From assembly GCF_900166625.1 (NCBI RefSeq), contig NZ_LT800499.1:874513-930503 (forward strand): a stretch of DNA of 55,991 nt, written 5' to 3'. Positions 19,154 to 26,159 of this stretch are shown in pieces. Positions within the stretch are counted from its first letter, which is position 1. The number at the start of each line of letters is the position of its first letter. The DNA is from Halobacillus massiliensis. Lineage in GTDB: Bacteria > Bacillota > Bacilli > Bacillales > Halobacillaceae. The position numbers were made by a program, and so were the translations under genes. The notes beneath the pieces were generated by a model. That model was not told the origin of the DNA and made no database searches. It was given only the letters and a program-made list of their open reading frames with translations.

Positions 19154-19402
19154 GTGTTCTTTAAATCTATGTCAAAGCATCAGCACATCAATTGGAAAAA
19201 GGGAGCCATCGTCGGCTTCTATACCTATATGTTATTTTTGTTTGTCGATTATTCGTTTGTTTTGTTTACTGCTGCTAAACTTTTCACTTCAGGCTTCCTC
19301 TTTTGGTCTGGTCTTATCGCGGCTTTTGGCTATTCGGGTGTCTTAAATTTGATAGATAGAAGAAAAATAGAGAAGCTTCCTGAGGAAGGAAGCAGACATT
19401 AG
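19154..19402 (+). CDS. Small two-helix membrane protein
   Basis: The 82-residue product has two hydrophobic segments (about 17-38 and 43-63) framed by basic and acidic ends (RRKIEKLPEEG at the C-terminus). GTG at 19154 has TTGGAGGAAT upstream with good spacing. It lies 23 bases after the previous membrane-protein gene. No family is recognised; function unknown. Confidence 0.55.
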   Translation: MFFKSMSKHQHINWKKGAIVGFYTYMLFLFVDYSFVLFTAAKLFTSGFLFWSGLIAAFGYSGVLNLIDRRKIEKLPEEGSRH

Positions 19403-19503
19403 GATATATATGGAAGGCATTGATTTATTTGAACGACAGGCATAAAATATATATGAATAAAAAAATAATTTATTCATATACAAAGATAGTAGAGGTGATA
19501 GTT

Positions 19504-20115
19504 ATGCCTAGAGGTTTTAATCAAAAGGAGAAAGAGAAGATCAAAGAGACTCTTATAAACGAGGGGAAGCAGCTTTTTTCCCGGTATGGCCTAAAGAAAA
19601 CAAGTGTCAATGAATTAACGAAGGCAGCAGGCATTGCTCCTGGTTCTTTTTATACCTTTTTTACATCAAAAGAAGAATTGTATTTTGAAATCCTGGAAGA
19701 GGAAGAAGAAATGATTAAAAAGGAATTTGTCCAATTTGAATTGCCTAAAGGAGAAGGGGCAAGGCAGGCGATTAAAGATTTAATTCTTCAAACGTTTACC
19801 ATGATAGATGAGCATCCTATGTTCAGTCAGTTTTACTTTGAGAATGACCATGCTGCTCTTGTAAGGAAGCTGCCTGAAGAAAAACTGGAGGCTCACTTTA
19901 ACAAGGATTCCGATACGTTGTCGCTTTTGACTTCTAAATGGAAGGAAGAAGGAATCTTAAAGGATATTGATGATGATGTATTGGCCGGTCTATTTCGAGG
20001 ACTCTTTTGTTTGAGTCTTCATAAAAAGGAAATCGGAGAATCTGTTTATCCTCAGTCGATCGATTTGTTAGCAGGGCTTATTGTAGATGGACTGGTGATC
20101 AAGGAGGAATCTTGA
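19504..20115 (+). CDS. TetR-family transcriptional regulator
   Basis: The 203-residue product has the TetR N-terminal helix-turn-helix: SRYGLKKTSVNELTKAAGI (about residues 23-41), then APGSFYTFFTSKEELYFEIL. The C-terminal ligand domain is variable. ATG at 19504 is chosen because GAGGTGATA precedes it; an upstream in-frame ATG lacks a ribosome site. Its stop overlaps the start of the ABC ATPase gene (TGATG), so it probably controls the transporter operon it heads. An AT-rich stretch with TATATATGAA before it may hold the promoter and operator. Confidence 0.88.
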   Translation: MPRGFNQKEKEKIKETLINEGKQLFSRYGLKKTSVNELTKAAGIAPGSFYTFFTSKEELYFEILEEEEEMIKKEFVQFELPKGEGARQAIKDLILQTFTMIDEHPMFSQFYFENDHAALVRKLPEEKLEAHFNKDSDTLSLLTSKWKEEGILKDIDDDVLAGLFRGLFCLSLHKKEIGESVYPQSIDLLAGLIVDGLVIKEES

Positions 20116-21068
20116 TGGAGACCGTAATCTATACGGAAAATCTGACAAAGAGCTATAAAAATGTGAGTGCTGTTGATCGTGTTTCATTGAGTGTGAAAAA
20201 AGGAGAGATCTACGGGTTTCTTGGACTGAACGGAGCGGGAAAAACAACGGCGATTCGGATGATGCTCGGGATGATCCGTCCGACGTCCGGGGCCTGCTTT
20301 ATTAATGGGCAGAAGGTAAATCCAGGTCGTCATCACATGTGGAGAGATGTAGGTTATATGGTCGAGACCCCGTATGCTTATCCAGAGCTTACGGTAAGAG
20401 AAAACCTTGAAATCGCGTCACACCTTAGACAAATGCAGGGCGTGAAAAGGGTTAGTGATATTATACAGCGGCTAAATCTTAACGCCTATGAGCATAAAAA
20501 AGCGAAATATCTCTCGATGGGCAATGCCCAGCGATTAGGCATTGCAAAGGCCCTTCTTCATCAGCCGCAAATCCTATTACTGGATGAACCCGCTAATGGT
20601 CTTGATCCTGCCGGCATAGTGGAAATTAGAGAATTGCTAAAGGAATTGGCTTATGAAAACGGTACGGCCATTTTTATATCAAGTCACATTTTAGGTGAAG
20701 TTTCTAAGGTAGCTTCCAAAATCGGCATTATCCATGAAGGTCGTCTCATCCAGGAGCTAAGCAAAAGGGAGCTGGAAGATCAGAGAATGATCAAGCTTGT
20801 TTTAGAAACCCAAGGTAATAGGAGAGCTGCCCAGATATTAAGAGAGGGCGGTTATACGGTTTGGACAAATGAAAAAGGGAGGCTGGAAACGCAAGACAAA
20901 CGGGCGGTTGAACATCCGGAACAAATCGCAAAGATGCTGTCTGATGCGCATAATCCGCCGAAAATGCTGTGGCTGGATGAGGAAGATTTAGAGTCTTACT
21001 TTTTAAGAGTGATTGGGAAGAAAGGGGAGGATGTTCATGCAGCAGATGCGCGCCCTTTTATGGACTGA
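20115..21068 (+). CDS. ABC transporter ATP-binding protein
   Basis: The 317-residue product has all ABC ATPase motifs: Walker A GLNGAGKTT (about 41-49), signature LSMGNAQRLG (about 135-144), Walker B ILLLDEPANGLDP (about 155-167) and the H-loop ISSHIL (about 193). A C-terminal extension of about 90 residues is like that in bacitracin- or lantibiotic-resistance-type exporters. The signature has SMGNA in place of the usual SGGQ, as seen in this subfamily. ATG at 20115 follows AAGGAGG (20101-20107). It overlaps the TetR gene by 1 base and the permease gene by 32 bases, so the three are one operon for efflux or resistance. Confidence 0.93.
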   Translation: METVIYTENLTKSYKNVSAVDRVSLSVKKGEIYGFLGLNGAGKTTAIRMMLGMIRPTSGACFINGQKVNPGRHHMWRDVGYMVETPYAYPELTVRENLEIASHLRQMQGVKRVSDIIQRLNLNAYEHKKAKYLSMGNAQRLGIAKALLHQPQILLLDEPANGLDPAGIVEIRELLKELAYENGTAIFISSHILGEVSKVASKIGIIHEGRLIQELSKRELEDQRMIKLVLETQGNRRAAQILREGGYTVWTNEKGRLETQDKRAVEHPEQIAKMLSDAHNPPKMLWLDEEDLESYFLRVIGKKGEDVHAADARPFMD

Positions 21069-21816
21069 ATGGCTAAAATCACGAAAGTCCAAAGTAATCT
21101 GGATAGTCTTCGCCGCCTTTACGCTTTTGCCGCTCATGGCCGGTTTCTTTATGTTCATCTTAAAGCACCCGGATTTTGCCGAGCAATCCGGCATATTGGG
21201 TGCAAAAGCCCAGCTGGCCGGAAGTGCGGATTGGCCGTCTCTTTTTATGCTGCTTTCTCAAGGCATTGGAATTGGCGGTTTGTTTGTGTTTGGGTTTATT
21301 ACAAGCTGGGTGTTTGGACGCGAATATTCCGAGCACACCGTAAAAGACTTGCTGGCCCTGCCTTTTTCGCGGATCCAGGTTCCCATAGCAAAATTTATCA
21401 TCATCTTTATATGGTCGATTCTCTTGACGGTTTGGGTAATAGCGATTGGGTTTCTTATGGGGTGGCTCATCGGTCTGCCTCAATGGTCGGCTGAAGCTGT
21501 ACAGCACGGATTATTTGTTTTAACGATCACTTCATTTTTAACGATCACGTTAAGTGCCCCCGTTGCCTTATTTGCGTGCTATGGTCGGGGCTATTTAGCA
21601 CCGCTGGGATTTATCATTATCACCTTAATCTTTTCCCAGATCATTGCGGCCATTGGTTATGGAGGTTATTTTCCCTGGGCTATTCCTGCATTGTTTAGTA
21701 ATGTGAACGGAAATGGAAATGTCATCGGATTAACGAGTGTTTTTATTCTTCTTATGACAAGTATGATTGGTTTTTTGGGGACACTGGGATATTGGCGGTA
21801 TGCAGATCAGCATTGA
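21037..21816 (+). CDS. ABC transporter permease (ABC-2 type)
   Basis: The 259-residue product has six hydrophobic segments (about 20-40, 65-90, 110-140, 145-170, 180-200 and 225-250) and an N-terminal RALLWTEWLKSRKSK, typical of ABC-2 permeases that follow a TetR-ATPase pair. It would form the membrane part of the exporter encoded with the previous gene. ATG at 21037 has GGGGAGG (21024-21030) 6 bases upstream and overlaps the end of the ATPase gene. The substrate is unknown. Confidence 0.88.
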   Translation: MQQMRALLWTEWLKSRKSKVIWIVFAAFTLLPLMAGFFMFILKHPDFAEQSGILGAKAQLAGSADWPSLFMLLSQGIGIGGLFVFGFITSWVFGREYSEHTVKDLLALPFSRIQVPIAKFIIIFIWSILLTVWVIAIGFLMGWLIGLPQWSAEAVQHGLFVLTITSFLTITLSAPVALFACYGRGYLAPLGFIIITLIFSQIIAAIGYGGYFPWAIPALFSNVNGNGNVIGLTSVFILLMTSMIGFLGTLGYWRYADQH

Positions 21817-21924
21817 TAGGCCATGAATTTCGTTTAAGCGGGATGTTTTCTTGGTAAGAGAACATAGATGCAAACTTTATTCGGTGATTTTCACTTTTCT
21901 CTAATTAAAAGAACAAATACCGTC

Positions 21925-21951
21925 TCAGTTTTTCATTAAACCCATAAACTG
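21925..21951 (+). promoter_or_regulatory. Leader conserved between the two SHAEG-repeat genes
   Basis: CTCAGTTTTTCATTAAACC, CATAAACTGTGA and the following AAAAGGGTG recur in similar form before the gene at 23645 (CTCCGTTTTTTCACAAACT, CATACTCTGTGA, AAAGGGGTG). CATA lies 29 and 27 bases from the two starts. The boxes loosely recall sigma-K promoters; the conservation may also simply reflect gene duplication. Confidence 0.3.
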
Positions 21952-21971
21952 TGATAAAAAGGGTGTTTTTT

Positions 21972-23390
21972 ATGAAACACGATCGAACTCACAAGGTGTA
22001 TAAGAAAAAGGGAATAAATAAGGTTGTGCCCACCACTGAAACAAATTACAGCACATATGAAAAGATATATCATTCAAAAAAGAAATGGCATATTCGTCCT
22101 AAGAACTGTATTAGAACGTATCCAGAAAACGGATGTGCGGTCGCAGAAGGAACGGATACGACAGCGTCAGGTTTTGCTTCCCATGCGGAAGGCGTGGAAA
22201 CAACGGCAAGCGGAGATAACGGTTCCCATGCGGAGGGATTTCTTTCCACAGCGAGTGGTGTCGGATCTCATGCGGAAGGTGGCGCTACAACAGCCAGTGG
22301 TATCGTGTCTCATGCGGAAGGCGAGTTGACGATTGCCAGAGGAAATGCTTCTCATGCTGAAGGTTTTACTACAACAGCAAGCGCTTTAGCTTCCCATGCG
22401 GAAGGATATGAAACGACAGCCAGCGGCGACTTTGGCTCTCATGCAGAAGGTTATGAAACAGCAGCCAGCGGCGTTTTTGGCTCCCATGCGGAAGGGTACA
22501 GAACCACCGCCAGCGGAAATGCTTCTCATGCTGAGGGAGATAATACGAGAGCGGAAGGTGTATCTTCCCATGCGGAAGGGCTCGCTACTAATGCGTTAGA
22601 TACAGGAGCCCATATTATGGGGTCTTTTGGAGATACAGAAGAAGATTTTTCATGGTTTTTAGCCAATGGCACCAGTCCTGCGAATAAAGGGTTAGCTGCA
22701 AAAATTTTGAATAATGGGGAAGCGTATGCCGATGTCGGCTGGTTCAGCGGCGGAGCGGATTATGCCGAGTTATTTGAAACGGCAGACGGGAAATCCATTG
22801 AAACAGGATATTTTGTAACATTAGAGGGCGATAAAATTCGTAAAGCGACTCAGGAAGATGATTATGTCTTAGGCGTGATCTCCGCTAATTCCGGGTTTGT
22901 CGGTAACTCAGGAGAGTTTCATTGGCAAGGAAAGTATAGTGCAGATGAATGGGGAAACGTCCACTATAAAGAGGTCAAACTGGTTCCCGGCAAGAAGGAG
23001 AAAAAGAGGACGAATAAACTTTCCGAAAAAATGAAGGAGCTTTTGGCTCAGAATTTTGAAGGAAAGCTCGATACGGAATCTAAGGAGAAAATAAAAGAAC
23101 TTTACGCTAAACTCGAAAAATTCTCCCCCAAAGCCCGTGATTCTTTTTCAGTCAGCCGTCCGGTTCTCAACCCTGATTGGAAGCCTGAGCAAAAATATGT
23201 TCCCCGCTTGCAACGTCCGGAGTGGTGCGTTGTCGGTTTGATGGGGCAAATGCTAGTTCGTGATGACGGAACTTGTCACGTAGATGGATACTGTCAGCCT
23301 AATGCTGAGGGAGTGGCGACACACTCAACTGCAGGATATCGTGTGATGAAGCGTGTGAGTCCAAATCAGGTTTTGGTTTTATTTAAATAG
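21972..23390 (+). CDS. SHAEG-repeat (YadA-head-like) surface protein with Peptidase_G2 domain
   Basis: The 472-residue product has a basic N-terminus (about 1-50, Tyr- and Lys-rich), then a CIRTYPENGCAVAEGTDT cap. Ten or so SHAEG repeats (about 60-210) of 14-16 residues follow, of the kind that stack as a left-handed trimeric roll in YadA heads. The C-terminal half (about 240-472), starting near YADVGWFSGGADYAELFE and holding RPEWCVVGLMGQ and DGYCQPNAEG, matches the Peptidase_G2 autoproteolytic domain of phage neck appendages. No signal peptide or anchor. ATG at 21972 follows AAAGGGTG. A trimeric fibre that folds on and may shed its C-terminal domain is the family-based inference. Confidence 0.85.
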   Translation: MKHDRTHKVYKKKGINKVVPTTETNYSTYEKIYHSKKKWHIRPKNCIRTYPENGCAVAEGTDTTASGFASHAEGVETTASGDNGSHAEGFLSTASGVGSHAEGGATTASGIVSHAEGELTIARGNASHAEGFTTTASALASHAEGYETTASGDFGSHAEGYETAASGVFGSHAEGYRTTASGNASHAEGDNTRAEGVSSHAEGLATNALDTGAHIMGSFGDTEEDFSWFLANGTSPANKGLAAKILNNGEAYADVGWFSGGADYAELFETADGKSIETGYFVTLEGDKIRKATQEDDYVLGVISANSGFVGNSGEFHWQGKYSADEWGNVHYKEVKLVPGKKEKKRTNKLSEKMKELLAQNFEGKLDTESKEKIKELYAKLEKFSPKARDSFSVSRPVLNPDWKPEQKYVPRLQRPEWCVVGLMGQMLVRDDGTCHVDGYCQPNAEGVATHSTAGYRVMKRVSPNQVLVLFK

Positions 23391-23412
23391 TATGATTCCT
23401 AAGCGGCCTAAA

Positions 23413-23445
23413 GCGAGATTCCTCAGTAATAGGTGAGGCTCTCGC
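23413..23445 (+). terminator. Hairpin after the first SHAEG-repeat gene
   Basis: GCGAGA (23413-23418) pairs with TCTCGC (23440-23445) and CCTCA with TGAGG inside it. The T-run that follows is imperfect (TGTTATTTCTTT), so termination may be partial. Confidence 0.5.
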
Positions 23446-23644
23446 CCGGCTGTTATTTCTTTAATTTATGCAAAGTTCGGGGATCAGTTCCAACCAATTC
23501 GTACATAAAAATACTTCCCATGGGTCTGGTAAATCTTATTAGGCTCAATTTTAGTTCACTCATTTTTTACTTGTTTTAAAAATCGCTGGAAAAACTGGCT
23601 CCGTTTTTTCACAAACTCATACTCTGTGAAAAAGGGGTGGTATT

Positions 23645-25687
23645 TTGAAAGATAAACGACTTTACCGGGTGAATGAAAAACAGAGAATTCATAAGACAGT
23701 ACATCATAGTCAAACAAATTACAGCAAATATGAGGGGATATATAATTCAAAGAAGAAATGTCACCTTCGTCCAAAGACCTGTATCAGAACTTATCCAGAG
23801 AATGGATGTGCTGTCGCAGAAGGAACGGATACGACGGCGGAAGGATTTGCTTCTCATGCAGAGGGAGAGGGAAACACGGCCACCGGAAGAGCTTCCCATG
23901 CGGAAGGAGGGGGAGTTAACCCAATCGGTGATCCAGCTCCTACATTAGCAAGTGGATCTAGTTCCCATGCGGAGGGATTAGGAACAATTGCAAGCGGAAA
24001 TTATGGTTCCCACGCGGAAGGAGCTTACACCACTGCCAGTGAAGAAGTTGCCCATGCTGAAGGATACCTTGCCACAGCCAGTGGTTTCGCTTCCCATGCG
24101 GAAGGAGTAAATACAATAGCCAGTGATTACGCTTCCCATGCGGAAGGCGTAAACACCATAGCCAGTGAGCGTTCTCATGCCGAAGGAAATAGGACAACAG
24201 CCAGTGGTTTTAGTTCCCATGCTGAGGGCGGAGGAACTCTGGCCAGTGGAGGTAATTCTCATGCAGAAGGCTATCATACAACTGCTAGTGACTTCGCTTC
24301 CCATGCGGAAGGTGAAGACACAATCGCCAGTGGTTTCGTTTCCCATGCGGAAGGGGTTATTACAACAGCCAGTGGAGCATTTTCTCACGTCGAAGGAGAG
24401 GGAAACACGGCTAGTGGAAGAGCTTCTCATGCGGAAGGAGGAGGAATTGACGATTATGACCAGCCTGCTCCTACATTAGCAAGTGGATCTAGTTCCCATG
24501 CGGAGGGGTTAGGAACAATTGCCAGTGGAGACTATGGGTCCCATGCCGAGGGATATCAATCAACCGCCAGTGGGATTTATGGTTCACATGCGGAAGGAGT
24601 ATATACAACCGCCAGTGGTTTTACTTCACATGCAGAAGGGTTGAGATCAACCGCCAGTGGGCATAATTCGCATGCGGAAGGATCATATACTACCGCCAGT
24701 GGATCTGCTTCCCATGCAGAAGGTGGCGATACAACTGCCAGTGGTTTCGTTTCTCATGCGGAAGGTTTTATAACAACCGCAAGGGGAGGCTCTTCCCATG
24801 CGGAAGGAATTAGATCAACCGCCAGTGGATCTGCTTCCCATGCGGAAGGTTTTGCCACAAACGCGTTAAATCCCGGAGCCCATATAATGGGTGCTTTTGG
24901 AGATTCAGAAAGAGAGTTTTCCTGGTTTTTAGCCAATGGAACCGATGATAATAATAAAGGGTTAGCCGCAAAAATCTTAAACAACGGAGAGGCCTACGCT
25001 GATGTCGGTTGGTTCAGCGGCGGAGCTAATTATGCGGAGATGTTTGAAACGACAGACGGGAAGTCCATTGAACCTGGATACTTCGTGACATTAGCCGGAG
25101 ATAAGATACGAAAAGCTACCCAGGAAGATAATTATGTAGTAGGCGTAGTATCCGCTAATTCCGGTGTGGTCGGAAATGCAGGAGAGCTTCACTGGCAAGG
25201 GAAGTATAAGACCGATAACTGGGGGAACGTCCAGTACAAAGAAGTCACCCTTAAAGTCAGCCCTGGGCAAGACACGGATAAAAGCCAGAAAGACAATATC
25301 TCCCGTACAATAGAAGACGTATTGGAAAAGCACGAAGAGAAATTTGAGGATGGGAAACAAGAAGGAAAAATGAAAGAGCTTTACTCTGAACATGGAGTAC
25401 AGTTGCACACTGAGTCTCATTCCATGTCTGTTCAACGTCCGGTGCTGAACCCTGAATATAATCCTGAGCAACAATATATCCCTCGGTTGCAGCGGCCGGA
25501 GTGGTGCATTGTCGGCTTGATGGGTCAAATCTTAGTGCGTGATGACGGCACGTGTAAAGTGGATGGGTACTGTCAGCCTAATGCAGAGGGTGTGGCGACT
25601 CATTCTACTACAGGGTATCGTGTCATGAAGCGATTGGGGCCAAACCAGCTCTTAGTTTTAATTCATTTAAGTATGCCTCGCTCATAA
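23645..25687 (+). CDS. Larger SHAEG-repeat surface protein with Peptidase_G2 domain
   Basis: The 680-residue product is a longer paralogue of the one before it. The N-terminal 60 residues match (NYSKYEGIYNSKKK and CIRTYPENGCAVAEGTDTT). The head has about twenty-five SHAEG units (about 70-410), and a block of about 55 residues with GEGNTATGRASHAEGGG and APTLASGSSSHAEG appears twice, showing internal duplication. The C-terminal Peptidase_G2 region (about 440-680) again has ANYAEMFE, RPEWCIVGLMGQ and DGYCQPNAEG. TTG at 23645 follows AAAGGGGTGG; the paralogue has ATG at the same place. No signal peptide or LPXTG. Likely a trimeric surface fibre. Confidence 0.85.
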   Translation: MKDKRLYRVNEKQRIHKTVHHSQTNYSKYEGIYNSKKKCHLRPKTCIRTYPENGCAVAEGTDTTAEGFASHAEGEGNTATGRASHAEGGGVNPIGDPAPTLASGSSSHAEGLGTIASGNYGSHAEGAYTTASEEVAHAEGYLATASGFASHAEGVNTIASDYASHAEGVNTIASERSHAEGNRTTASGFSSHAEGGGTLASGGNSHAEGYHTTASDFASHAEGEDTIASGFVSHAEGVITTASGAFSHVEGEGNTASGRASHAEGGGIDDYDQPAPTLASGSSSHAEGLGTIASGDYGSHAEGYQSTASGIYGSHAEGVYTTASGFTSHAEGLRSTASGHNSHAEGSYTTASGSASHAEGGDTTASGFVSHAEGFITTARGGSSHAEGIRSTASGSASHAEGFATNALNPGAHIMGAFGDSEREFSWFLANGTDDNNKGLAAKILNNGEAYADVGWFSGGANYAEMFETTDGKSIEPGYFVTLAGDKIRKATQEDNYVVGVVSANSGVVGNAGELHWQGKYKTDNWGNVQYKEVTLKVSPGQDTDKSQKDNISRTIEDVLEKHEEKFEDGKQEGKMKELYSEHGVQLHTESHSMSVQRPVLNPEYNPEQQYIPRLQRPEWCIVGLMGQILVRDDGTCKVDGYCQPNAEGVATHSTTGYRVMKRLGPNQLLVLIHLSMPRS

Positions 25688-25972
25688 ATATCCTAAGTGT
25701 CTCTACGTAATAAAAAGAACTTATCACCAGGTTGGCACTTCTTTCCTCTATGAGAATTGGAGTTTTATCAAGGTCAGTGGATGAGTGGAATTCTCCTACC
25801 TGCTTGAACTCTATTAAACCAACACGGCATGCTAGATTTATGCCATTTCTATAATACTTGCTTCAGGGTGACTGGTTTGATTTAGAGGCGCGTCGGTACG
25901 TACCCCTATGAAATTGTCTTAAATTTAAAAGGTGAAAAGTAGTTTAGCAGTAAAGAAACTAAACAAACCGTC

Positions 25973-26010
25973 CCCCCCAATTGTTTGAGTGATAACAATT
26001 GGGGTTTTTT
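25973..26010 (+). terminator. Intrinsic terminator
   Basis: CCCCAATTGTT pairs with AACAATTGGGG around TGAGTGAT, followed by six T. It isolates the gene at 26160 from upstream transcription. Confidence 0.85.
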
Positions 26011-26066
26011 AATGAATATATATAAGGCCTTCCTAGACACATGACTGTTCACTCCCTCCCTCCATA

Positions 26067-26103
26067 TTCGTCCAAGCAACTAATTAATAAATCCATATTT
26101 CTA
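26067..26103 (+). promoter_or_regulatory. Conserved promoter-like boxes, second copy
   Basis: TTCGTCCAA (26067-26075) and CCATAT (26093-26098) repeat the pair seen at 3788 and 3814 with the same 26-base spacing, followed in both cases by TAAAGGAAGT. It lies 66 bases before the start at 26160. Confidence 0.35.
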
Positions 26104-26159
26104 ATAAAGGAAGTATTTTGCAATATTTCTCAAAAATGAAGGAAAGGATGTGAGTTTTA

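Larger units (their letters stand above)
25688..26159 (+). other. Intergenic region before the third SHAEG-repeat gene
   Basis: It holds a strong terminator at 25973-26010 and the conserved promoter-like boxes at 26067-26103. No reading frame in it is convincing. Confidence 0.5.
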